A stretch of DNA of 64,000 bases, from assembly GCF_023195915.1 (NCBI RefSeq), contig NZ_JALPRP010000001.1, positions 868,001-932,000 of the forward strand, in the 5' to 3' direction. This stretch comes from Methanoculleus sp. 7T. Lineage in GTDB: Archaea; Halobacteriota; Methanomicrobia; Methanomicrobiales; Methanoculleaceae. The translations under genes were made by a program, and so were the position numbers. Of the stretch, positions 18,002 to 26,517 are shown one piece after another. The notes beneath the pieces are model-generated. The model was not told the origin of the DNA, ran no database searches, and was given only the letters and a program-made list of their open reading frames with translations. How positions within the stretch are numbered: position 1 is the first letter of the stretch; each line of letters opens with the position of its first letter.

Positions 18002-18763
18002 ATGGCCGAAACAGTTCTGGAGCAGCAGATGCGGAGGACGGGAGAGCAGGAGTTCCTCTCGTCCGAGGATATCGTGGGGAAGCGTGTGAAGAACCCGGAA
18101 GGCTACGACCTCGGCGAGATCTCAAGCCTGCGGGTTGGTCTGCCTACGGGAAAAGTGGCATACGCGGTGCTCAGGGCCGGGGGCATGTTCGGCCTCGGGG
18201 CGAAGTTCTTCGCGGTCCCCGTCGAGGCGATGGTCTACCGGCCGGGGGACGACGTCTTTGTGGTGAACATCAGCAAGTATAAGATCGACAACGAGCCCGG
18301 CTTCACGGAGGGAGAGTGGCCTAGGGAAGCGAACTGGAACTTGATCGAGTCGACCCGTCCCATGGGCCCTCCGAGCCAGGAAGAGGCGCGGGCCGTGACC
18401 CGGACGGAGCCCCCGCCCCGCGAGGTCGTCACGACGGAGCGGGTGGAGGTGCGTGAGAAACCCGCCCACGAAGAAATGCCGATAAAGGCGGCAGAAGTGG
18501 AGCATAGGGCCACGGAGGCCCAGCCGATAACAGAGGCCGAACGCCCAGTTGCGGCCGGGGGCCCGTCCTTAAAGCACCTCTCCGCCGCCGACCTGCAGGT
18601 CTACCTCAAGGGAATGAACTACCCGGCGGGAAAACAGGACCTGATCAGCCATGCACGGGAGCAGAACGCCTCTGGGGACGTGATCGCGGCGCTCGAGCAG
18701 TTCAGCGAGAGGACCTATCAGTCAGCCGCCGACGTGAGCGAGGAGTTCGGCAAGATCAAGTAA
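18002..18763 (+). CDS. PRC-barrel / DUF2795 domain protein, second of a tandem pair
   Basis: This 253-residue paralog of the preceding gene has the same order: PRC-barrel (KRVKNPEGYDLGEISSLRVG, YAVLRAGGMFGLGAKFFAVPVEAM), a charged low-complexity linker, and a C-terminal DUF2795 domain that is almost identical to the first copy (LSAADLQVYLKGMNYPAGKQ). The ATG at 18002 has aaggtgg upstream; nine upstream codons in frame are not preceded by a site. The high identity of the C-terminal domains against divergent linkers suggests tandem duplication with selection on both ends. The gene has its own TATA box and leader hairpin. Confidence 0.82.
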   Translation: MAETVLEQQMRRTGEQEFLSSEDIVGKRVKNPEGYDLGEISSLRVGLPTGKVAYAVLRAGGMFGLGAKFFAVPVEAMVYRPGDDVFVVNISKYKIDNEPGFTEGEWPREANWNLIESTRPMGPPSQEEARAVTRTEPPPREVVTTERVEVREKPAHEEMPIKAAEVEHRATEAQPITEAERPVAAGGPSLKHLSAADLQVYLKGMNYPAGKQDLISHAREQNASGDVIAALEQFSERTYQSAADVSEEFGKIK

Positions 18764-18798
18764 CCCTTTTTTGCCGGCGATCCGGTCCTCCCGACCCC

Positions 18799-19977
18799 TC
18801 ACGAAAAGAGTTTGGCCTGAACCGTATCTTGCCCGCCGAACGTGACGTGCCGTCCGGCGGCTTTTCCCTTGATCCCGGCCCGCTTAAGGTCGGCGGGCCC
18901 GGTAAACGGCCTTTCTTTGCGCAGTGCGAGGATTCGATCCGCCCCCTTCGGCCCGATCCCGGGAACCCGGAGGAGGTCGCGGCGGGGGGCGAGATTGACG
19001 TTCACCGGTCCTCGGCAGGCTGCAAGAACCTCTTTCGGGTCGCGGTTTCCAAAGAATCCTTCTTCGTCGAGAGCCGCCCGGAGTTCATCGGCTCGAACGC
19101 CGTAGTCCCGGAGCAGGTAGTCGGCTTGGTACCACCGCCGCGCCCGCCATGCCGGGGTATCGGGGTGCGATGCCAGGGGAGTGCCCGGCAGGGCTCGGAA
19201 CGCGGCAAAATATATCCGGGAGGGGCGGGTCCGGCGGTACTGGTCGGCGACGCAGGAGAGGATCTCCGCATCCGTCTCATCCGCCGCCCCGACCACGATC
19301 TGGGTGGTGTGCCGGTCGGGTTTCTCTTCCGCCACCCAGTCTTGGCGCTTCAGGATATCCTGCCGGTAGTCCTTCACCCCGGCGATACTCCCGAGGCGGT
19401 CGGGGGACGTCGCCTCGAGGTTGATGCTGATCCGGTCCGCCACCAGCGCTGCGTCATGGATATCGGCCCGAGCGGCACCGGGGAGGATCTTGAGGTGGAG
19501 ATAGCCGTCGTAGCCCCGCTTCCGGAGGATCTCCCCGGTCTCCACGATATCGTGCATAACCACATCGACGTCCTGCGGGATCCCGGAACTCAGGAAGAGC
19601 CCGCCGACGAGTCCCTCCCGCCAGAGGCGAAGGTAGGTCCCGGCGAGTTCCTCGGGAGAGAAACTCAGTCGCTCCCGCTGCAGGCGGACGGCGCAGTAGG
19701 CGCAGTCGTAGGAACAGGTCCCGTGGAGGAGGACCTTGAACATCCGCCCGCACCCGCCCGCCCGGGGGTTGTAGGTGATGCAGGGTGCGACTGCCGGAAC
19801 GTGCGATGGTTCTTGTAAGCACCGGAGCTTGAGCACCGCTAGGTGCGAGGCAGGAGCGTGCGAAAACCCTCGGGTTTCGGGTGCGGCCGAGAGGAGCCGG
19901 ATGCACTCCCCCGGGCTGCAGAGGTCGAACCTCCCGGCAGCGGTAAGGCGAGTGAGTTTCTGCTCCTGTATCGACAT
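18799..19977 (-). CDS. Radical SAM protein with C-terminal helix-hairpin-helix, carrying an in-frame repeat insertion
   Basis: The 392-residue protein matches the family annotated as putative DNA modification/repair radical SAM proteins. The cluster motif is CSYDCAYC (Cys88, 92, 95), followed by GLFLSSGIP, GYLHLKILPGA and SINLEATSPDRL. The C-terminus (about 320-375) has helix-hairpin-helix DNA-binding elements (LLRVPGIGPKGADRIL, LKRAGIKGKAA). I use the ATG at 19977 (MSIQEQKL) rather than the frame's far-upstream codon. Residues about 34-64, between LLSAAPE and VAPCITYN, are encoded by a copy of the dispersed palindromic repeat (19787-19885). They do not look like the rest of the protein and are probably an insertion that kept the frame. 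The substrate is unknown. Confidence 0.82.
   Translation of the reverse strand: MSIQEQKLTRLTAAGRFDLCSPGECIRLLSAAPETRGFSHAPASHLAVLKLRCLQEPSHVPAVAPCITYNPRAGGCGRMFKVLLHGTCSYDCAYCAVRLQRERLSFSPEELAGTYLRLWREGLVGGLFLSSGIPQDVDVVMHDIVETGEILRKRGYDGYLHLKILPGAARADIHDAALVADRISINLEATSPDRLGSIAGVKDYRQDILKRQDWVAEEKPDRHTTQIVVGAADETDAEILSCVADQYRRTRPSRIYFAAFRALPGTPLASHPDTPAWRARRWYQADYLLRDYGVRADELRAALDEEGFFGNRDPKEVLAACRGPVNVNLAPRRDLLRVPGIGPKGADRILALRKERPFTGPADLKRAGIKGKAAGRHVTFGGQDTVQAKLFS
19787..19885. repeat. Copy of the dispersed palindromic repeat inside a coding sequence
   Basis: On the plus strand this stretch starts gcgactgccggaacgtgcga, continues through accggagcttgagcaccg and ggtgcgaggcaggag, and ends in a small hairpin aaaaccctcgggttt. 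It matches the intergenic copy at about 14390-14485 nearly base for base over its first 75 or so positions. The second small hairpin differs in sequence but keeps its pairing. It lies wholly inside the radical SAM/HhH gene and is read through without a stop. Confidence 0.85.
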
Positions 19978-20072
19978 GCCGGAAGCATCGGCCCACGGGA
20001 ACAAGAGCCTGCCGCCCGCGGGGCGAAAGTGTCCCCCTATACTGTACCCTAAAACACAATATCCATGCCAAT

Positions 20073-20094
20073 TATATATTGTGAACAATATATA
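20073..20094. promoter_or_regulatory. 22-base palindromic promoter element upstream of ablB
   Basis: TATATATTGT and ACAATATATA form perfect ten-base arms around a two-base centre. The element overlaps the region where a TATA box would sit for the ATG at 20109 and lies in the 131-base divergent gap with the radical SAM gene. It may serve as a TATA element and an operator at once. Confidence 0.55.
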
Positions 20095-20108
20095 GTCTCA
20101 GGAACAGC

Positions 20109-21107
20109 ATGTTCGGTTCCTTACAAGACCACAAAAACAATATCTCCAGTACCGGTGCCGAAGCCGCCTCAACGCGGCATGCGGCAAAGAAAACTCTTTC
20201 TTCCGGACGGCTGCCCGGTCAGGGGGCATATAGCCCTCGAAAAGGCGCCTATGCCGACACTGTCGTGAGACTCGGGAAAAGCCTGATCCACCACGGTCCG
20301 TACAACGACCGAGTCTACCTCTTCCGCCTGAACCCAGCGGACCTTCCCGGGATAACCGGCCGGCTCCTCGCGCTCGCAAAAGACCGAGGCTACTCACGGA
20401 TATTCGCAAGGGTTCCGGCCCCCGCACGGGACCACTTCGTATCGTGCGGCTATACTCCCGGAGCACGCCTCCCGGGGTTGTTCCGCGGGAAGGTGGACGG
20501 CTACTACATGGCAAACTACCTTGACGCGCCTCAGGGCGACCGGGACGGGATCGATGAGGTCCTTACGGTTGCGCAGGAGAAGGCACGGCAGAATGCAGCG
20601 ATTCCGGTGCTCGAGCCCGAATTCACCTGCACTCCCGCCGCACCGACGGATGCCCCGGCGCTTGCGGCAATCTACCGGAACGTCTTTGCGACCTACCCGG
20701 TCCCCATCCATGACCCGCTCTACCTAGCGCGGGAGATGCAGGAGAACCTACGCTGCTTCTGCATCCGCACGGGCGGCCGGATCGCCTCGGTCGCCTCGGC
20801 GGCCGTGGACCCGGACGCACGGTTCGCGGAGATGACCGGTTTTGCGACGCTGCCCGAATATCGGGGCCGAGGATTTGCAGGCTATCTCCTGCGGCGAATG
20901 GAGACAGAGATGCGCTCGCTCGGGGTGAAGACCGTCTTCGCTATCGCCAGGGCCTGTTCGTACCCGGCAAACATCACCTTTGCCAGGACAGGCTACGCTT
21001 ACAGGGGGACGCTTCCCGAAAGCGTCAACATCTGCGGCTCGTTTGAGGACATGAACGTCTGGTGCAAGTCGATCGGCGGCGGAGAAGCAGCCTCCGTGCA
21101 GGGATGA
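20109..21107 (+). CDS. ablB: Putative beta-lysine N-acetyltransferase (AblB)
   Basis: This 332-residue protein matches the AblB family, which acetylates beta-lysine to make the compatible solute N-epsilon-acetyl-beta-lysine in salt-stressed methanogens. The N-terminal half is family-specific (DRVYLFRLNPADLPGITGRL, GYSRIFARVPA, GYTPGARLPGLFRGKVDGYYM). The C-terminal half (about 180-320) is a GNAT domain whose acetyl-CoA site shows FATLPEYRGRGFAGYLLRRM. Its usual partner ablA (lysine 2,3-aminomutase) is not adjacent and not in the window. The short distance from the palindromic promoter at 20073-20094 suggests a leaderless, regulated transcript, perhaps osmotically controlled; that is inference. 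Confidence 0.85.
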   Translation: MFGSLQDHKNNISSTGAEAASTRHAAKKTLSSGRLPGQGAYSPRKGAYADTVVRLGKSLIHHGPYNDRVYLFRLNPADLPGITGRLLALAKDRGYSRIFARVPAPARDHFVSCGYTPGARLPGLFRGKVDGYYMANYLDAPQGDRDGIDEVLTVAQEKARQNAAIPVLEPEFTCTPAAPTDAPALAAIYRNVFATYPVPIHDPLYLAREMQENLRCFCIRTGGRIASVASAAVDPDARFAEMTGFATLPEYRGRGFAGYLLRRMETEMRSLGVKTVFAIARACSYPANITFARTGYAYRGTLPESVNICGSFEDMNVWCKSIGGGEAASVQG

Positions 21108-21289
21108 CGGGGACGACCAGAGTCCGTAAATACCTTTTTTAAGAAACTATACCCCACTTCGGCGCATACTTCCCAATCGGGCGCCTTCGAGGGCGAGGCC
21201 GACCATTGAGGCCCGCTCCTCCGACTCCCTTCTTTCGGAGAAAGGGATATGGCATGCGCCGGACTCTATCGTCACAGGGAGAGAAGAAT

Positions 21290-22501
21290 ATGGTGAGTCG
21301 GTCGGAGTACGATGCCGTCATTGTCGGAGGCGGGCCCGCCGGGAGCACCGCCGCCTACCTGCTCGGGAAGTTCGGACACCGGGTGGCGCTCCTCGAGAAG
21401 CAGAGATATCCCCGGGACAAAGTCTGCGGGGGTTGCCTCAGCCAGAAATCAATCAGATTCCTCGACCGGGTCTTCTGCGCACCGGTCCCGGCCCTCCGAC
21501 GGGAGGGGTTGCTCGACTTTACCGGGACGAGGTACGCGCTCTACATCGAAAGAAGCCGTGCTCTCGCCGGAGACCTTGCGGCGCCGTTCTACTTCACCCA
21601 GCGTGATCGCTACGACGCTTACCTGGCAGGGAGGGCTGCGGAGGCCGGAGCGGAAGTCCACGACGGCGCGGAGGTCGCCGCGATCGACCACGCTCGCCGC
21701 ACCGTCACGACATCGGACGGGGACCGGTATTCTGCTCGGGTCCTCATCGGGGCCGACGGGATCCACAGCCGGGTCAGGCGTTCCCTCCCAAGGTGCGCCT
21801 TCGACCGCGATCGGTGGCGGAACAATCTCGGGTTGGCGCTGGAACTGACGATCCCCCGTGAAGAAGCGCAGGCGTCGGCGAACGGAGACGGGACTATCCG
21901 TCTGGACGATGGCCTCACGACGCCCCACCTCGTCTTTGCCGCCTGCAGGTGGGGCTACGGGTGGGTCTTCCCGAACAGCGAGGCAATCGTCGTCGGCATA
22001 GGCGGGCTGCTCCAGAAGAACCAAAAAGGCCTTCGCGACCGCTTCGGGGAGTTCCTGAACGCCATCGGCCTCTCTGCGTTCGCAGACCGAAAGCCGACCG
22101 GCTTTCCGCTCCCGTTCGGCAACTACATCCCCTCCCCCGCCTACGGAGAAGCGCTCCTCGTCGGGGACGCCGGAGGATTTGCAAGTCCGATCCTCGGCGA
22201 AGGAATATTTTACGCCCACCGGACCGCAGAACTCGCCGCTCATGCCGTCCATCGCCATCTCGCCACCGGTGCGCCGCTCGGAGAGACCTACGCCGCTCTC
22301 CTCCGGCGCCGTCTCATCCCTGAACTGCAGGCGGAGGCGGCGTTGCGGAACTTTCTCTACGGTTGCCTGGACGCCCGGATGCGTATACCCCTCCAGGCCT
22401 TCATGAAGACGACGAGCGCCCGGGTCATCGATGCGGTGCAGGGGTTCCGGTCGTTCCGTGGATTTCGGCGGGACGACGACCTCCATACCGCTGTCTGGTG
22501 A
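21290..22501 (+). CDS. Geranylgeranyl reductase family FAD-dependent oxidoreductase
   Basis: The 403-residue flavoprotein begins with a dinucleotide fold (DAVIVGGGPAGSTAAYLLG, about 7-25). It has the family's KVCGGCLS segment (about 45-52), an RVLIGADGIHSRVRRSL motif, and the second FAD-binding motif LLVGDAGGFASPILGEGI. In archaea, relatives saturate geranylgeranyl chains of ether lipids or quinones, but the family is broad and this copy could act on another substrate. The ATG at 21290 follows agggagag; the frame's earlier ATGs lack a site. It stands alone, 182 bases after ablB. Confidence 0.83.
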   Translation: MVSRSEYDAVIVGGGPAGSTAAYLLGKFGHRVALLEKQRYPRDKVCGGCLSQKSIRFLDRVFCAPVPALRREGLLDFTGTRYALYIERSRALAGDLAAPFYFTQRDRYDAYLAGRAAEAGAEVHDGAEVAAIDHARRTVTTSDGDRYSARVLIGADGIHSRVRRSLPRCAFDRDRWRNNLGLALELTIPREEAQASANGDGTIRLDDGLTTPHLVFAACRWGYGWVFPNSEAIVVGIGGLLQKNQKGLRDRFGEFLNAIGLSAFADRKPTGFPLPFGNYIPSPAYGEALLVGDAGGFASPILGEGIFYAHRTAELAAHAVHRHLATGAPLGETYAALLRRRLIPELQAEAALRNFLYGCLDARMRIPLQAFMKTTSARVIDAVQGFRSFRGFRRDDDLHTAVW

Positions 22502-22555
22502 GGCGCACCTTCGAGGAATAGTTATATCCGCACGTACGCCTAGGCGTCCCGAACC

Positions 22556-24049
22556 GTGAACGCACCCCGTTACCCCTCCCTCTACGAGGTTAACACCCGT
22601 CTCCTGCTCCGGCGCCTCGCCCGGGAGGCGGGCCGCAACCGCATCACGCTCGACGAGATCCCCGACGCCCGGCTCACGAGGCTGGCCGGGTGCGGGTTCG
22701 ACTGGGCCTACTTCATGGGCGTCTGGAAGACCGGGGAGGCCGGGCTCCGGGTCTCCCGCTCAAACGAGCAGTGGCTCGGGGGGTACCGGAGCCTGCTCCC
22801 CGATCTCCGCAGCGAGGATATCTGCGGCTCGGGGTTCGCCGTGACCGACTACTCGCTCCACCCCGATCTCGGCGATCCGGATGCGCTCGGCCGGCTCCGC
22901 GACCGCTTGCACCGGCAGGGGGTTAGGCTAATGCTCGATTTCGTCCCGAACCACACCGCGCTCGACCACCCCTGGGTGCGCGACCACACGGACTACTACA
23001 TCCACGGCACGGAGGATGAGATCGCCAGCCAGCCGCAGAACTTCACGCAGGTGGACCTTCCCGTGGGTCAGGCCGTCCTCGCCCACGGCAAAGACCCCTA
23101 CTTCGACGGCTGGCCCGACACCCTGCAACTCGACTACGGCAACCCGAGGCTGCAGGAGGCGATGATCGGCGAGTTGCGGAGGATAGCGGGACAGTGCGAC
23201 GGGGTTCGGTGCGATATGGCGATGCTCGTCCTCCCAGAGGTCTTCCGGCAGACGTGGGGAAGGGAGACGGAACCCTTCTGGCCCCGTGCGATCCGGGAGG
23301 TCAAGGAGGAGCAGCCGGGGTTCGTCTTCATGGCCGAGGTCTACTGGGACCTCGAATGGGCGCTCCAGCAGCAAGGGTTCGATTACACCTACGACAAGAG
23401 GCTCTACGACCGGCTGCAAAGCAGACAGGCTCGGCCCGTGCGGGAGCACCTCCGGGCGGACCTCGAATATCAGCAAAAGTCGGTCCGGTTCCTCGAGAAC
23501 CATGACGAGCCGAGGGCCGCAGCAACGTTCCCGCCTGACGTCCACCGGGCCGCAGCCGTCATCGCCTACCTCTGCCCGGGCATCCGGTTCTTCTATGAGG
23601 GGCAGGTCGCCGGAAGACGGAAACGAGTCTCAGTCCACCTCTGCCGGGAGCCTGAGGAGCCGGCCGATCCGGCCCTTGAGGAGTTCTACCGGCGGCTCCT
23701 CGGATGCCTGCAACTTGCGGCGTTTCGGGACGGGGGGTGGCGGCTGCTGGAGTGCAACCCCTCCCATGACTCCGTCATCGCCTTTGCTTGGGAGAGGGAG
23801 GGGCGGCGTTACCTCGTTGCCGTCAACTACGCGCCGGACCGGAGCCAATGCCGCGTCCCGCTCCCGTGGACCGATATCGCCGAGAAGTCGGTCCGGCTCC
23901 GGGATATCGTGGGGGCGGCGCAGTGCGACCGGGACGGGGGAACCCTCGTCTCTCCCGGGCTCCTCCTCGATCTGCCGGGATGGGGGTACCATGCCTTTGA
24001 GGTCGCCGCAGGCCGCGACCCGTCAAGCGGGACGGCTCCGGCGCAGTAG
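22556..24049 (+). CDS. GH13 alpha-amylase family glycoside hydrolase
   Basis: This 497-residue cytoplasmic enzyme (no signal peptide) has the GH13 barrel motifs in order: region I DFVPNH (about 126-131), region II with the nucleophile in GVRCDMAML (Asp about 221), region III with the acid/base in FMAEVYWD (Glu about 262), and region IV ENHDEPR (Asp about 312). A small C-terminal beta domain completes it. The family hydrolyses or rearranges alpha-glucans; the unusual N-terminus (YPSLYEVNTRLLLRR) is shared with other archaeal and bacterial single-gene members of unknown specificity. The start is GTG, about 30 bases after a TATA-like gttatatcc. It may act on internal glycogen or a sugar osmolyte. 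Confidence 0.87.
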   Translation: MNAPRYPSLYEVNTRLLLRRLAREAGRNRITLDEIPDARLTRLAGCGFDWAYFMGVWKTGEAGLRVSRSNEQWLGGYRSLLPDLRSEDICGSGFAVTDYSLHPDLGDPDALGRLRDRLHRQGVRLMLDFVPNHTALDHPWVRDHTDYYIHGTEDEIASQPQNFTQVDLPVGQAVLAHGKDPYFDGWPDTLQLDYGNPRLQEAMIGELRRIAGQCDGVRCDMAMLVLPEVFRQTWGRETEPFWPRAIREVKEEQPGFVFMAEVYWDLEWALQQQGFDYTYDKRLYDRLQSRQARPVREHLRADLEYQQKSVRFLENHDEPRAAATFPPDVHRAAAVIAYLCPGIRFFYEGQVAGRRKRVSVHLCREPEEPADPALEEFYRRLLGCLQLAAFRDGGWRLLECNPSHDSVIAFAWEREGRRYLVAVNYAPDRSQCRVPLPWTDIAEKSVRLRDIVGAAQCDRDGGTLVSPGLLLDLPGWGYHAFEVAAGRDPSSGTAPAQ

Positions 24050-24654
24050 GGTTCGAGTGCAACTCTAGAGAGGATATCTCCAAAAAAGGCACGCTTAAGC
24101 ATCGCCTCGCGGAGCGCAGAGAAATCGGGGCAGAGAACCGGAGGCGGCATCCGGTGTGCCCGGCAGCCTGTCTCGGCGGAACCGGCCGTGGTGCAGGCGG
24201 CCGGCTCCGCCGAACGCGGCCTGCGCCGTCCCTGCCGGGCACCTTATCCGGAGGCATTTGACGGATGTTCCTAGTTATCGGAGGTTTTCATCAGGGGTAT
24301 CTGTGCAGTTATCTCTCGCTGATTCCGGCGGTCTGTCTACCGATTCTTGCGTGCTGACGCTCTTCAGGACTTCCCCCGCAACGGCTTCTCGGAGGTGGGA
24401 CTTTGCAGAGCCGGCCGGTACGTGGAGAACCGACCATTGGAAGGATACCCTATGGACACGGAGTCATCGGGCTCTGCGGTTGCGGGGGGACCATCTGCGA
24501 GGAGACTCATCTCTCTCGCCATGATACCGTCTCCTCCCACGCCCATAAATGTGTTGCAACCAAATTGAGGTGCAATAACATCGGCGGGTCCGCGTATCCG
24601 CGCATGCAGGCGGCGTCGGGGAGCACCGGGAGCAAGGGGCGCAGGAATATCCCC
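24050..24654. other. Intergenic region, no gene recognised
   Basis: These 600 bases separate the convergent GH13 and PHP genes. An A-rich tract (ccaaaaaagg, about 24082-24089) may help end transcription of either gene. Open frames on both strands lack family features and start signals. I see no copy of the palindromic repeat here. Confidence 0.45.
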
Positions 24655-25374
24655 TCATCCCACGGTCCTGCGGAACCTGCCGATGCGCTTTGCAGTGGAG
24701 GGAACGGAGGAATCCGCCGGGAGAAAGCATGCGGGTGCGTCTTTCAGGTTCGCAAGGAGGTCCTCCGGCCCCTCGAAGGGGGCGACGGCGACATAGGCCC
24801 CGGCAAGTTCGGTAGGAGTGTGGGCATCCGAACCGGCCGAGACCGGTTTTTTGTGCTCGCGGGCGAACGCACGGGCCTGCACATCAGCTTCCGGCGAGCG
24901 GTTTCGGGCGTTGTAGCCCTCGACGACGTCGATACGGCCGATCGACTCCTGCAGGACCCCTCGGTCTATCGTGCAGAGCCTGTGGGTGCAGAATGGGTGC
25001 GGGACGATGGAGAGGCCGCCTTGGTCGCGTATGCGGTCGAGGGTCTCTGCCGCGGAGAGGCCCGGGGGAATCTTCTCGGTGAGGAACGCCCCGATGATCT
25101 CGCCCTCCCGGGTAGAGATCTCCTCCGCAAGGATGAGCGGGATATCGGGGTTCTGCCTCCGGATCTGCGTATACACCTTCCGCGACCCCTCAATGCTGTT
25201 GTGGTCGCAGACGAGCGGCAGGATGCCCGTCCTCTCCCATGCCCGGAGAATAGCATCCACGCTCACCACCGAGTCGACAGAGTAGTCGGAGTGAACATGC
25301 ATGTCAAGGAGCACGGCCTCCTCGGTCCGGGTCGCGTTCGGTGCGCCGGACGGGATGGTTCTATATCGATTCAT
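24655..25374 (-). CDS. PHP-domain metal-dependent phosphoesterase
   Basis: The 239-residue protein is a single PHP domain. Metal-binding motifs are visible: DMHVHSDYS (HxH, about 24-32), CDHNSIEG (about 56-63), a Glu in LILAEEIST, VPHPF (about 125-129), and SAGSDAHTP near the C-terminus. PHP phosphoesterases hydrolyse phosphate esters such as nucleotides; the substrate here is unknown. Upstream at 25412-25465 is a perfect 12-base inverted repeat that may control it. The gene lies 154 bases downstream of the MerR gene on the same strand. Confidence 0.87.
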   Translation of the reverse strand: MNRYRTIPSGAPNATRTEEAVLLDMHVHSDYSVDSVVSVDAILRAWERTGILPLVCDHNSIEGSRKVYTQIRRQNPDIPLILAEEISTREGEIIGAFLTEKIPPGLSAAETLDRIRDQGGLSIVPHPFCTHRLCTIDRGVLQESIGRIDVVEGYNARNRSPEADVQARAFAREHKKPVSAGSDAHTPTELAGAYVAVAPFEGPEDLLANLKDAPACFLPADSSVPSTAKRIGRFRRTVG

Positions 25375-25411
25375 GAAACGGTCATCCTCACGGGACCGGA
25401 GATCCGGCGTA

Positions 25412-25465
25412 GATCTCTATAGTAGAGCCAACGAATCAACGTTTGTTTTATCCACTATAGAGATC
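25412..25465. promoter_or_regulatory. 12-base inverted repeat between the MerR and PHP genes
   Basis: GATCTCTATAGT (25412-25423) and ACTATAGAGATC (25454-25465) are exact reverse complements separated by 30 bases, putting the arm centres 42 bases apart, about four helical turns. Each arm contains a TATA-like ctatag. It could be a paired operator upstream of the PHP gene, perhaps for the neighbouring MerR protein, or a long hairpin ending the MerR transcript. Confidence 0.6.
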
Positions 25466-25528
25466 GACGATGGCCGGCCGGACACTCGGGAGGACCGGCA
25501 ACCCAGATACTGCAGGAGAGGGGGTTTT

Positions 25529-26383
25529 TCAGGCCGACCGAGGGGCCTCCAGCACCGGAAACAGGACCTCGGTCATCAGCTCGTCTTCCGGCACCTCGTG
25601 AGGGTCGTTGAGATAGAGTTCCCGGGTCGGCCCGGCCGGGATAAGGCGGTGCTCGCCCATGTAGGCGAAGATTCGCTCATAGGCCTTCCCAACCCCGGGA
25701 TAAGGGCCGGTGTAGAGGACCGAGGCGAACCGGCCGCCCGGAAGGTTCCGAACCTCAACTCCGGACGCATCGATGCCGACAGGCCCGACAATGGGTATTG
25801 CGACCTCGATATCTGCGTCGGTCTCCCGGTACTCCTCGTCATGACAGATGAACATGATCGGCCCGGCTATTCTCGCTGTGGGCTGCCGTCCGTCCGCCGG
25901 GTATACGCAATCGCAGAGTTCATGGATCAGTCTCGGGATGGTCTCTTGGTATACACCCTGCTCCCGGCGGCTGAGCACCCGGAGGGCAGGGATCTCCTTG
26001 ATAACAGGTTCGGTGATCGACATATGGAAGCCTCCGTTCAGCGGATCCTGCAACCGCAGGGTCTCCGCAATCACATGCAGCCGTCTAACTTCCTGCTCGG
26101 TTGCAGCGAGACGCTGCGCAAAGAGATCACAAATCACCCCGACATCGCCGCGGCTCCTGGCGTCTAGGATGACCTCAACCTCGGAGAGGCCGAACCCGAG
26201 CCAGAGCAGGTGCCTAATCCGAATGCCCCGCTCAATCTGGGCAAAGGTGTAATACCGATACCCGGTGCAGAGGTCTCTTGCAGCCGGGACGAGGAGCCCA
26301 CGCTCATCGTAGAGACGGAGCGCCTTTAATGAGAGTTGGGTGATCCGCGAGAACGTACCGATTGGAATCTGATCGACCGGCAT
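25529..26383 (-). CDS. MerR-family regulator with GyrI-like ligand-binding domain
   Basis: This 284-residue transcription factor has an N-terminal MerR DNA-binding domain (IGTFSRITQLSLKALRLYDERGLLVPA...GYRYYTFAQIERGIRIRHLLWLGFGLSEVEVIL, about 7-75), a dimerisation coiled coil (about 85-115), and a C-terminal GyrI/BmrR-like effector domain (about 125-284) with EIPALRVLSRRE and GPYPGVGKAYERIFAYM. Such regulators respond to small, often aromatic or cationic molecules. The frame opens 47 codons earlier, but the ATG at 26383 with aggtgg about 12 bases upstream gives the family's normal N-terminus. Possible targets are itself and the PHP gene. Confidence 0.87.
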   Translation of the reverse strand: MPVDQIPIGTFSRITQLSLKALRLYDERGLLVPAARDLCTGYRYYTFAQIERGIRIRHLLWLGFGLSEVEVILDARSRGDVGVICDLFAQRLAATEQEVRRLHVIAETLRLQDPLNGGFHMSITEPVIKEIPALRVLSRREQGVYQETIPRLIHELCDCVYPADGRQPTARIAGPIMFICHDEEYRETDADIEVAIPIVGPVGIDASGVEVRNLPGGRFASVLYTGPYPGVGKAYERIFAYMGEHRLIPAGPTRELYLNDPHEVPEDELMTEVLFPVLEAPRSA

Positions 26384-26517
26384 GGATACAATCCACCTGT
26401 TGGTGCCGCCGGGAAATAGATGGTCGGAGTCTCCCCCCGAGGAGAGTTCGTGCCCGGCCTCACAGTCTTCCGGTTGGGCGCCGTCAGGCGTCAACCTTCC
26501 GGGAGGCCCGGACCCCG

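Noticed and set aside
24050-24654. Hidden small RNA or gene between GH13 and PHP
   Set aside because: No stable, clearly bounded fold, tRNA-like element or conserved frame could be seen by eye.
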